Shown here piece by piece: positions 1-8,645 of a stretch of 22,562 bases of DNA. The translations under genes and the position numbers were made by a program. The stretch is from Cochliopodium minus (lineage: Eukaryota; Discosea; Himatismenida; Cochliopodiidae): positions 93,449 to 116,010 of the forward strand of contig JAMYWO010000080.1 in the NCBI GenBank assembly GCA_024220525.1. Direction: 5' to 3'. The stretch's first letter is position 1, and each line of letters opens with the position of its first letter. Below the pieces are notes generated by a model. That model saw nothing but the letters and a program-made list of their open reading frames with translations. It searched no databases and had not been told where the DNA came from.

Positions 1-689
1 GGTTTGAAAGGATATTCTGAAGGATATTGAATATGTAAAAAAAATTTGAAATTTTGCCAGCATCCCTCTTCCTCTTTTATTTCACAACAAATCAGGTAGT
101 TTCGAGAATTTATTTTCTTCATTTTCTTCACTTTTTGTTCTACCAGTCCCAACTCTTTTTCGATTCTCCTCACTTGATTTGGGGCAAGTCTTGAACAGTT
201 GAGGAAAAAAAAAAGAAAAATTTTAAAAAGCGTTTGGTTTTCAATAAAATACAATAATTAGAATGTTCATTTTTATTTTTTTTGTTCTTGGGAATAGAAT
301 TAATTTAATTTATAGATTTAAATTAAATATAAAAATATTAAAAAAAATTACACAGAATCTTCAAAATCAAGTGGAGGAGAAGGAGGATTGCAATCCAATC
401 TCAATATCAAATGTACAGTGGTTTCTGGTTTGAGATTATAATCTTTAATCCAAAATTTTAAATTTTGTATTAAAATGACTGTATGATCTTTTTTAATTTT
501 TTTTTTTTTACAGCTCAGAGTTTTTTCATCTTCCATTCCTTTCCCTGAATAGATCAATCTTTGCGAATCCACCTCGTAATCTGATTTCTCCTTTATTTTG
601 GTCTTCAGATCAAGGGTGGTATATTCCACCCCATTATCCAATTCTATTGATATGGTTCTCCCAGTCAGAGATTTAACATATATAATCAT
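1..689 (-). CDS. Ubiquitin-like domain fused to E2 (UBC)-like domain, 3' partial
   Basis: Three exons on the minus strand: 689..512, 442..352 and 189..1 (runs off the window). The ATG at 689 gives MIIYVKSLTGRT, matching the ubiquitin N-terminus; the fold continues through KTKIKEK, QRLIYSGKGMED, TLSYYNL and VHLILRL. Lysines equivalent to K6, K48 and K63 are kept. The terminal GlyGly is replaced by Asp-Cys, followed by a proline/acidic linker (PPSPPLDFEDSV). A donor GT|GTAATT at 351 and acceptor TTCAAG at 190 splice in phase to RRIEKELGLVEQ and FFLHIQYPSEYPFKP, which align without gaps to the N-terminal helix and the 'FFLTVHFPTDYPFKP' strand of E2 enzymes. The catalytic Cys lies beyond the edge. 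Without the second splice the reading stops at 348 and the Ubl would stand alone. Intron 443..511 is 69 nt, a multiple of three with no stop. Ubl assignment is firm; the fusion is inferred from splice phase. Confidence 0.72.
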
Positions 690-955
690 TTGCTCCAAAT
701 TATTTGAAACAAATTTTTTATTTTTAATTCATTTTCTTTGTCTTAAAAATTCTTTTTCCATTAAAGTTTAATTATAACAAAACTCTATCAATTGCTCTGA
801 AATATTTAAATATATTTAATTTGATTAAAAGGTTTTCACATGTTTCATTAACTATTTATATTGCAAAAAGTCTTTACGAAGCATTCATTCTGATTACAAA
901 AACTTTTCAAGAATTCTAAATTGTTTTAATTTAAACAAAAAGTTTTCTTGAATCT

Positions 956-1807
956 TCAAGAAGCCCCAAAAAAACAAATTGCACATCCAGATCCACAATC
1001 AAGTTCTTCTTCAATGTTATTCAAAGCATAAGTGAAACAATAGGGGTTTTCTTGTAATTTTTTTAACGTGGTTTGAGTGTTTGGATAGGGAGGTTTGACA
1101 GGATAATAATTGTTTCCAATGTTGTTGAAATTGGTTTTAAGATAGGTATGATTTTTACATTTGCAGAGGAGATCTTTTGATCTGAGGCAATGAAAAATTG
1201 TGATGATCTATAAGTTTTTAACAAAAGAAAATTCAAGATTTCATTTTTTTTAAAAAAAAATATATAAAATCATTCACCCATATCAAAATTCGGAGAAATT
1301 CAATCAAATAAAAAAGAACTGTAATTGAAACAAATACTGGATAAAGGATAACATACAGAAAGAATGATACTCCCTGGCATTGTGATTCTCTATTCACATT
1401 GAGTCCTTCGTGGCAACATATACAAAGATATCCACTGCAAAAATGGCTAAGATAGATTTAAGGTCAATATCAATTATAAACTATTATATATTCTGTTTTA
1501 ACGAACAAATCGAGATTTACGTTGGAGATAATAATTTTCCATAGCAACATTTTATATTGATTGGTGATTGATTTGATGCCAATATTTTTCCTGTCAAATA
1601 GAATCCCCTATAAAATTTTCTTCCCTCATACCATTCATCACTCATTTGTTTGCCACGATCATATCTATCCCTCAAGAGAGGAGATTTGCTATTTTCAATG
1701 TTGTTCTTCCATTTTTTGGAAATTATCCTTAATTCATAGAATTCTTTTTCATCCAAATAACTCCATATCTCTTCTTTCAAAATTCTTGGCAATTGATCAA
1801 AGCTCAT
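956..1807 (-). CDS. F-box protein with Cys-rich/transmembrane C-terminus (inverted paralogue A)
   Basis: Exons 1807..1521, 1434..1278 and 1207..956 (231 aa). The ATG at 1807 opens an N-terminal F-box (FDQLPRILKEEIWSYLDEKEF, then ISKKWKNNI), the Skp1-binding motif of SCF ubiquitin ligases. A shared block follows (KFYRGFYLTG, CCYGKL), then after the first intron a Cys motif (CICC), the anchor NVNR, a long hydrophobic segment (FFLYVILYPVFVSITVLFYLIEFLRILIW), a CKCKN motif and the tail YYPVKPPYPNT ... EEELD ... CAICFFGAS. Introns are 1435..1520 (86 nt) and 1208..1277 (70 nt). Every block recurs in order in the gene at 2821..4049 in the opposite orientation, with the first intron at the same position and phase (AC|GTAAA). 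Family beyond the F-box is not recognised; a membrane-tethered SCF adaptor is an inference. Confidence 0.72.
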
Positions 1808-1987
1808 TAGTCAATCTTCACAAGAATTTTTTTTTTCTATTTTGAAAATTGAAAACATAATCCTTTATCCAATAAATCAACAAATATATGTTGATATATC
1901 TTCATATCCAATTTATTTGCTTTAAAGAATACAATTCTTTTGAAAGTTCTTTCCATTTATTTTCTTTATTTTATTAAAAAAAAAAAA

Positions 1988-2737
1988 ATGAAGGAAATAG
2001 AATATAAAATTTTGGAGGAAAGTGATTTGGAAGAAACCATTGATGCTCTATGCGAGGTATTCCCAAAGGATGAGCCAATGTGCAGTATAATGAAGATAAC
2101 CAAAGAAGAATTCAGAGATTTCGCATCTGCTGCATGTACTGAAGGAATGAAATGTGGATTGTCACATATAGCAAAGGATAAGCAAACAGGAAAGGTTGTA
2201 GGTTATAAAATCTCAAGGGATTTCATCACAGAGCCAAATAAAGACATTGAAAAATCCCTTGAAAATTTTGCTTTGAATGATCAAGGAATAAATAAGATGA
2301 AAGCAGTGATGACGTTGATAGATGAATTAGAGCATAAATATATGGAAACAAGAAAATACAACAAAGGGGAAGTTTTATATTGGTTCATGGTTGGAGTAAA
2401 AGAAGGTATAATTTGATATTATTTTATACCAATTGTTTATTTTAAGATTATTATGATTGATATCATATTACATTTTATTTTTATTTTTTTTCCAGGATAT
2501 AGGGGCCAAAGCATAGCCATAAAATTGATGGATTTGAATTTAAACCATGCTAAAAGCAAAGGATACAAATACTTGGTTGTTGAGGCAACTGGAGTGATTT
2601 CACAACACATTTGCTACAAGTTGGGTTGTCTCAAAAAAGAATCAATAGAATATAAAAATTTCACTTATGAGGGAAAGAAAGTTTTTGAAAATATAGAGAC
2701 TCATAAAGAGTGTATGTTCATGGAAAAAATTCTTTAA
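1988..2737 (+). CDS. GNAT-family N-acetyltransferase
   Basis: Exons 1988..2405 and 2496..2737 (219 aa), joined G|GA across a 90-nt GTATAA...TTCCAG intron. The start is the first in-frame ATG, after a poly-A leader; upstream in-frame sequence has no ATG. The acetyl-CoA-binding motif A of the GNAT fold spans the splice: FMVGVKEG|YRGQSIAIKLM (R/Q-x-x-G-x-A type, residues about 133-150), followed by KGYKYLVVEATG and the C-terminal strand ECMFMEKIL. The length and the spread-out N-terminal half resemble the eukaryotic arylalkylamine/polyamine-like group that transfers acetyl from acetyl-CoA to an amine, but the substrate cannot be told from sequence. It sits exactly between the two inverted F-box paralogues, so it may have travelled with them or marks the centre of the inversion. 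Confidence 0.85.
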
Positions 2738-2820
2738 ATTAATTAAATTTTTTTTTTTCATCCCTATGAAATTTCATCACATTTTTAAAAAAAAAAATAA
2801 AAAAAAAAGTTAAAAGTTAA

Positions 2821-4049
2821 ATGAATCCCATTCATTTTGATATATTGCCTCGAGATATAAAGGAAGAGATTTGGAGCTATCTAAATGATAAAGAATTCTA
2901 CAGATTAAGGAAAATTTCCAAAGAATGGAAGACCAATATTGAAAACCCAAGATCTCTTGTATTAAAGGAAAGATATCAACTAGGATTAAAAATGACATTT
3001 GATTGGGAACATGGAAAGAAATTTTATCGGGGCTATTTTCTCACAGGCACCATTCTTGCATCCTCATCGAATCACATTGGATTGAACTGTTGTTATGGAA
3101 GAGTACTTGATCCAACGTAAAATTTCCACAAAATTTTTATATAATTAGTACAAAATTTGTATTCAGTTAGTCATCTCGATATTAATTATATATAATAGAA
3201 TTAAACAGATTAATCTGAATCATTTAATTCTCATTTGATAGATTTGTTCTCAAATTAATTTTGCTATTTATTTTAAACTAACATTTTAAAATATCCGCAA
3301 CAAATAAAAATAAAAAGAAATTATTCAAAATTAAATTATTCTTTCCTTCTTAATCCTATCTGAATCTTCTATAAGTATTTATAATCATTATCATTTTAAA
3401 TTAAAATTATTTTAAATCCCTTTATCGAATGATTAAAATTAATATAATTTTAATTAATATGATTTTGTGAATTCAATTAAAAAATGTAGGCAATGTTTTT
3501 TATCATGGAACTGCTTTTATTGCTCAGACAGACTCAACGTCAACAGAACACAAAGTTTCACAAGGGGAGAGATCTTATATTTGTTGGCGTACATAGCAAT
3601 TTATCCAATTACCTTTGTTGCTATGTTTTTACTTTTCTTCATTGAGTTTTTGAGAATTTTCATTTGGATGGCCACTTGTCTCCACTTTTGCACAAAGACC
3701 AACTTGTTTCCATGCAAATGTAAAAATTTGAGGGCAAAAGAGTCAGGTAAAAATTTGTGTTAAAAATTGTTAAAACAATAATTTTTTTTTGTTTAAATTT
3801 TTTTTTTTACCAGACATTGTTTTTTACACACAAACCATTTTTATTTTCCATTTTTTTTTACCAGACAATTTCCTCCCAACTAAAATGGAATACTACCCCA
3901 TCAAACCTCCTTATCCTAACACAGAAAAAACCATCTCCATGCTGAAAGAAAGCCCCGATACACTGTATCCAGCCCTAACTACGGTCGAAGAAGAGTTAGA
4001 TACCCTTTCCGCTATTTCTATTTGTTGTTTCGGAAATTTTGATTTTTGA
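2821..4049 (+). CDS. F-box protein with Cys-rich/transmembrane C-terminus (inverted paralogue B)
   Basis: Exons 2821..3116, 3490..3746 and 3865..4049 (245 aa). The F-box is FDILPRDIKEEIWSYLNDKEF plus ISKEWKTNI; the block KFYRGYFLTG...CCYGRVLDPT ends at the first donor AC|GTAAAA. Exon 2 begins at 3490; the upstream GTG-initiated reading at 3467 is intron read-through and not a start. Exon 2 carries CFLSWNCFYC, NVNR, one long hydrophobic stretch (about residues 125-160: GEILYLLAYIAIYPITFVAM and LLFFIEFLRIFIW) and CKCKN. Exon 3 has YYPIKPPYPNT and EEELDTLSAISICCFG. Intron 1 is 373 nt, against 86 nt in the paralogue. Intron 2 has two usable acceptors 51 nt apart. Function beyond Skp1 binding by the F-box is unknown. 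Confidence 0.75.
3801..3870 (+). repeat. Duplicated 3' splice site (ttttttttaccagaca)
   Basis: The motif ttttttttaccagaca(t/a)t occurs twice, with AG at 3813 and 3864. Both acceptors are in the same phase, so exon 3 of the F-box gene could begin at 3814 or 3865, adding 17 hydrophobic residues. The shorter form matches the paralogue better. Confidence 0.6.
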
Positions 4050-4288
4050 AGTTAAAGAAATGCATTTATTTGCTAAAAAAAAAATAACACCATGTATATA
4101 ATTAAAAACCATTACTTTTATGTTTTCATTGTTTTTTTAAATGCTCCAGTTCATACTTTAAATAATCAAAAAAATAAGATCAAATTGTAAATGATGAAAG
4201 AAAATAAGTAATTCTTTGTTGAAATTTCTTTTGATAAAATTTTTTTTTTCAAATTTAAATATATATTAAATTAATTAAAAATAAAAAA

Positions 4289-4651
4289 ATGACATCTTTG
4301 AAATCTAAATCAGATACTTATAATGCATCCATCACTTTGAATCAAGACAATACATTCAATTTTGTGTTCGATATGGAATCCCAACAAACGTATAAGCCCT
4401 TATTAAAAATTCAAATAAAAATTTTTTAACAAGAAATTAGCCACTATCAAGGGAGAGGTAATTATAATGAAAATGGATCCAATATCGTCATCAATTTTGA
4501 ATTATTGCAATTCAGAAAGGGAGATCGTTGGTTGCCAGAAAATTCCATCCCTTATAGTGGCAGAGTATTAAGCCATAATAAGGATAACAATTCTTATACT
4601 TTAGAGGGATATTTCGTTCCTGAAAATATCTCTTTGACATTGTTCAAATAA
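4289..4651 (+). CDS. Small orphan protein, beta-rich
   Basis: Exons 4289..4389 and 4441..4651 (103 aa), joined AC|C across a 51-nt GTATAA...TTAG intron that contains an in-frame stop, so splicing is required. The start is the first ATG after an A-rich leader. The product begins MTSLKSKSDTYNASITL; the second exon reads HYQGRGNYNENGSNIVINFE, a WLPENSIPYSG segment and ends EGYFVPENISLTLFK. Alternating polar/hydrophobic stretches and many Asn, Gly and Ser suggest a compact beta fold. No signal peptide, membrane segment or cysteine is evident. I do not recognise the family. Codon use matches the neighbouring genes and it has a clean splice, so I regard it as real. Confidence 0.6.
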
Positions 4652-4831
4652 AAATATAAATAAAATTTTTATCCAATCAAAATATATTCAAGTTTGAACA
4701 AATTTCTCAAGGTGTACATATATGAAACATTAAGTTTTGCAATTGAACAAATTATTATTCAAAAAATTTAATTTTGAAACATTGAAGTTTCATAAACAGT
4801 TTTATTATAAAAGATGAATTTCAAAAGAGGT

Positions 4832-6099
4832 TCATTTCTTTTGTTTGATTTTGATGATAGCAGCAGATACTTGCACTATACAACTCTTGATAAATTGAGT
4901 AAAGCTGGTAGCCATGCTAAGAAGTCTATCATGGCTACCCTTTTGACCCAAACTAGCAGAGGAAATTATAGCAACGATCTTGAGTTGGACAGCATAGTTT
5001 TTGAGACCTTGAGCATCTCTCAACATCTGTTCTCTTACAAAAGGATCAGGACTTTGGTTAGCAAGATTGGTGAATTCTTTTACGAGTTCGTTGATGTTAA
5101 CAGCAACACTTCTCCCAGCATTGATGACGCCTTGTTTATCTTGTTTCTCTGCAGCCTCTGCCATTATGCCCAAATCTTCAGCAATTTGGAGTATTCTCTT
5201 GATGGCAGGCTCGTTGGAAAAGTCGTTGTTGATTGCTTTCTTCATTACAGAAGACTCAATATCAGATGTGAGGTTACTGATCTGACCTCCCAAAGAGTTG
5301 AGATCCTTGTTGGAGTGTTGGTTCTTCTTTTGGATTCCTTCCTCCTTTCTTTTTCTCTCTTCTTCTTTTCTATTTTTCTCTTCTTCTTCCCTTCTAATTC
5401 TTTCCTCCTCTTCTCTTCTAATTTTTTCCTCCTCTTCCTTTCTCCTTCTTTCCTCTTCCTCTTCCTTTTTTATTCTTTCCTCTTCTTCCTTTCTAATTTT
5501 CTCCTCCTCTTCCACCCTTCTCTTTCTTTCCTCTTCCTCTTCCTTTTTGATTCTTTCCTCTTCCTCCTTTTTGATTCTTTCCTCTTCTTCCTTTCTAATT
5601 CTTTCCTCCTCTTCCTTTCTCCTTCTTTCCTCTTCCTCTTCCTTTTTGATTCTTTCCTCCTCTTCCTTTCTAATTTTCTCCTCCTCTTCCACCCTTCTCT
5701 TTCTTTCCTCCTCTTCCTTTTTGATTCTTTCCTCCTCTTCCTTTCTAATTCTCTCCTCCTCTTTCTCCCTTCTCTTTCTTTCCTCCTCTTCCTTTTTTAT
5801 TCTTTCCTCCTCTTCCTTTCTCCTTCTTTCCTCCTCTTCCTTTCTCCTTCTTTCCTCTTCCTCCTTTTTGTTCCTTTCCTCTTCTTCCTTTCTAATTCTT
5901 TCCTCCTCTTCTCTTCTAATCCTTTCGACCTCCTCCCTTCTCTTTCTTTCCTCTTCCTCCTTTCTAATTCTCTCCTCCTCTTTCTTATTATCAAGATTAA
6001 TTTGTTCAACTTTCAATTGTTGCCTGATTTTGTTTTGATCTTCAAGGAGATTAATGTTTTTGATTTTGCAACCACAATACCATCCTCTTTGAATCCATC
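4832..6099 (-). CDS. Long charged coiled-coil protein with C-terminal helical (talin/I-LWEQ-like) domain, 5' partial
   Basis: One long minus-strand exon from a probable acceptor NCAG at 6103-6100 to the stop at 4832. There is no in-frame ATG before the C-terminal domain, so the 5' end is missing; the model stops at the ambiguous base 6103. After about 40 residues comes a roughly 220-residue array of near-identical units built on (R/K)(I/K/R)(R/K)KEEEER, predicted as a continuous charged alpha-helix/coiled coil. The last ~160 residues (from SNLTSDIESS to the end) are an all-alpha domain with IKRILQIAEDLGIMAEAAEK, DPFVREQMLRDAQGLKN and LLSMATSFTQFIKS, which resemble talin-rod, vinculin or I/LWEQ helical bundles that bind actin. 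That similarity is judged by eye. The plus-strand Leu/Ser/Phe-rich reading over the same bases is a shadow of the GAGGAA repeat. Confidence 0.68.
5340..5990. repeat. GAGGAA-type coding tandem repeat
   Basis: On the plus strand this is an almost pure pyrimidine tract (tcctcttcctttctaattct and variants), encoding on the minus strand the KEEEER coiled-coil units. Longer units of about 80-100 nt recur, for instance the segment around 5480-5530 is closely repeated around 5660-5710 (VEEEEKIRKEEEERIKKEEE in protein), which points to tandem duplication within the array. Copy number from such a tract is vulnerable to assembly collapse. Confidence 0.85.
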
Positions 6100-6102
6100 C
6101 TG

Positions 6103-6103
6103 N
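6103..6103. other. Ambiguous base at a likely contig join
   Basis: A single N separates the truncated minus-strand coiled-coil gene (exon reaching 6099) from the truncated plus-strand RCC1 gene (first visible exon at 6138). Neither gene has a start, and their missing 5' ends would have to overlap each other. This pattern fits two contigs joined by a one-base placeholder better than a single uncalled base. Confidence 0.6.
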
Positions 6104-6137
6104 AAATAAACTAAAAAACTTTAAAAAAAAGATACAG

Positions 6138-8214
6138 GAGATGTTTATACATGGGGACCTAATTCTAAAGGTTTTTTTTTGTTTTGGTTTTTTTTATTAA
6201 TGCTTTTAAATTAATTGTTCAAATTAAATGACTGAAGGAATGTTTTGAATATTCAAAGCGATTAGAAATTATTTCATTTTATTTTTCAATCATTCCGAGA
6301 GTCAACCTTCGAAAAAAAAATTTTGATTTGATTTCATTTCATTTCATTTCATTTCATTCAGTTTTTTTATTATATTTTTATTGATATTTTTTTTAATTTT
6401 TATTTAATACAAAAATTTTAATTGTTTACTTTTATTTTTTAATTATTACTTTAAAAAAAAATTTTATAAAGGGGACTTAGGAATGGGAGATACAACCCCA
6501 AGAAATATACCCACTCTCATCAAAAAAATAGAAGAACTTTTGCCAAACGAAAAAATCATTTGTGGATCAGGAGGATTCGAGTTCACCATTTTATTATCTA
6601 ATTTAGGAAGAGTTTTTGGCAGTGGTAACATAACCAAAAAAAAAAAATGTTAAACTTTTTTATCTCTAATTTTAAAGGGTAAAATTTCATTTTTTCTGAT
6701 TTACGTTATTTTTTATTTTATTTACATTATTTTTTTTTATGATTTATATATTTTTTTTTTTTCTTTTTATATCAAATGTCCATATTTTGTTGATTAATTA
6801 ATTATCCAGATCATTTTAAACAAATTTTCATTTTTATTTTTATTTTTTAATTATTATTTATTTTTATTTAATTTTATTGAAATTAATTTAAATTTATATT
6901 GTAAAATTTTTATTAATATTTTTATTTAATTTTATAAATTAATGTTATTGGAATCGCATTCATTTTTTCTATTTAATTTTATTTTTGTACATAGTTCGAA
7001 TAATAAAAAACAAATCGCACCTACCGAAATTATTTCTTATCACTCATTCAAACTGGTGGGACATGAAGAATTGAAAAATTTGAAACTGAAGAATATAAGC
7101 TGTTCTAACTACCACACGACCGCTATCACGACGGATTCTATAGTTGTAATCTGGAGTTATTGTGATAGTGTAAAATTAATTATTTTTTTTTTTTGGTATA
7201 ACATTTGAGAGTTTTAATTTACTTTTATTGAAACTTTATTTTTTATTTTTTTGATTGAATGTATTAATTTTTTAATGAGATAAACAACCGATCAATTTTT
7301 TTATTTTCATTACATAAATATTATTAAAATCTTTTTTTTTTTTTTCGCATGTTATTTTTAATTACATTTTTGGATGAATTTTTTTTTAATTTTTATTTTA
7401 TTTTATTTTCACCTTTCTAATTCGAATTCATTTCTTCATTTTTTCTTTGAATTGTTTCATATTATTTTTTAATTTTTTTAATTATAAATTTTTTTTTTTA
7501 ATTAAATTACATTTTTCGATGATTTTTAATTGATTGAATATTTTTTTTAGTTAAAGAAACACAACAGTTTCAATTTTGTAAATTTGCCAACTACATCAAA
7601 ACCAGTCGAAATCAGCTCAGGTGGGTCATCCGATCTCATATTCTACGAAGATGGCTCCATATTTACAACGATGGATGTTACCTCACAATATGCCACAAAT
7701 TTGAAACATGTTGATGAAAATTGTGCCAAATTCAAAAAGATTGTTCCTCCTTCTCACATTGAATTAGAAGGTTGTTTGTCTCATTTTTCTGAGATTTATT
7801 TCTTTGACAAACAAGGGTTTTTTTTAAAATTTTTTTTTTATTTATTTGTTTCAGTTTTTTCTTTTGTTGGAGGTTTTTAAAATTTTTTTTTTCTTAAAGG
7901 AAAGTGTATAACAAACGTTTTGAAGAATTCGTAATTAAGAATAATAATGTAATGAATTATTTCACTTTTAACATTTTTTGTGGTTTCAAATATTTTTTTT
8001 ATAGAAACAAATAGCTAAAATAGTAAGATTGACAGGATCAAGTGCTCAATTATTGATGGAATGGAACCAAGACAGTCACCATCTTTTCCACCATGAAGCT
8101 AGAAACAGAATTCTTCATTTTTTGCTGATCATTTATTCTTTTCAAAAGAAATCACAACTCAAATTTCCAAGGCCTATTCGAAACCTGATCATCCAATCTT
8201 TCACAAATTATTAA
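6138..8214 (+). CDS. RCC1-repeat (beta-propeller) protein, 5' partial
   Basis: Visible exons: 6138..6170, 6472..6624, 6995..7169, 7551..7816, 7900..7948 and 8005..8214 (stop 8212). The first reads GDVYTWGPNSK|GDLGMGD, a classic RCC1 blade; later blades are IICGSGGFEFTILLSNLGRV, ISCSNYHTTAITTDSIVVIW and ISSGGSSDLIFYEDGS. RCC1 blades form a seven-bladed propeller used for GTPase exchange or protein binding; only part is present. The last exon leaves the propeller (AQLLMEWNQDSHHLF..., FPRPIRNLIIQSF). The 5' end is missing at the N at 6103. The splice from 6624 to 6995 is one base short of phase: either a 1-nt exon at 6678 or a missing base. Other junctions agree in phase (AGT|TTA, GG|G, AAT|AAA). 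Confidence 0.72.
6331..6358. repeat. (ATTTC)n microsatellite
   Basis: Five or six consecutive ATTTC units lie in the 301-nt intron between the first two visible exons of the RCC1 gene. It is a simple repeat with no further feature. Confidence 0.85.
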
Positions 8215-8315
8215 AAAATCATTTAAAATGTATAATATTTATACTGTGATAAATATTAGATTAATAAAGAAAGGGATAAATCTTTGGTTATTGATGAAAG
8301 CATTTCTTATTTTCT

Positions 8316-8645
8316 TCAAAATGCTCTTTTAATTTTAATGTTATTTTGCTGATCCAAATCCTTGACCTTTTGTTCGAGAGATCTCTGACCTGATTTTTGA
8401 ATTGATGGCTTAATCCCCTCCGTCTCGAGGATTTTCCTAATTTCAAGTGCTGCTTGATTTCTCAAGTTAGGATCTGATAATCCGGGTGAATCTAGGAATG
8501 TATATTCCTCATTGAATTCATTTTCTTGCATGAACTTGATCAATCCCTCCCCAAAGTTCAATCCGCTCTTTAAATTCCTCTTTTGCATAAATCCATTCAT
8601 CCTACTTTTTCTTGCAGCAATATTCCCCAAGAATTTTTTTTTATC
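8316..8645 (-). pseudogene. Degenerate AIG1/Era-like P-loop GTPase fragment
   Basis: The minus-strand reading is open from 8645 to a stop at 8316, with no in-frame ATG before MNGFMQK and an in-frame TGA further upstream. The segment FLGNIAARKSRMNGF sits where a G1 loop would be (GxxxxGKS, with Arg replacing the last Gly). SGLNFGEGLIKFMQE, then FLDSPGLSD (G3, DxPG) and LRNQAALEIRKILETEGI follow in the order seen in AIG1-type GTPases of protists. The reading then becomes polar and stops, with no G4 (NKxD) or G5. The lost start, damaged P-loop and missing C-terminal half point to a decayed gene fragment rather than a working GTPase. A split gene with unrecognised exons is the alternative. Confidence 0.5.

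Noticed and set aside
1561-1845. Plus-strand reading of 94 residues opposite the F-box exon
   Set aside because: It is a shadow of the minus-strand F-box exon, whose sequence is conserved in the paralogue.
3467-3489. Apparent separate small membrane gene starting at 3467
   Set aside because: The first codon there is GTG inside an intron; exon 2 starts at 3490 and splices in phase with the F-box exon, as in the inverted paralogue.
4814-6109. Plus-strand 431-residue Leu/Phe/Ser-rich reading resembling a membrane protein
   Set aside because: It is the complement of the GAGGAA coiled-coil repeat; the minus strand gives a sensible KEEEER helix plus a folded domain, and the plus reading has no domain.
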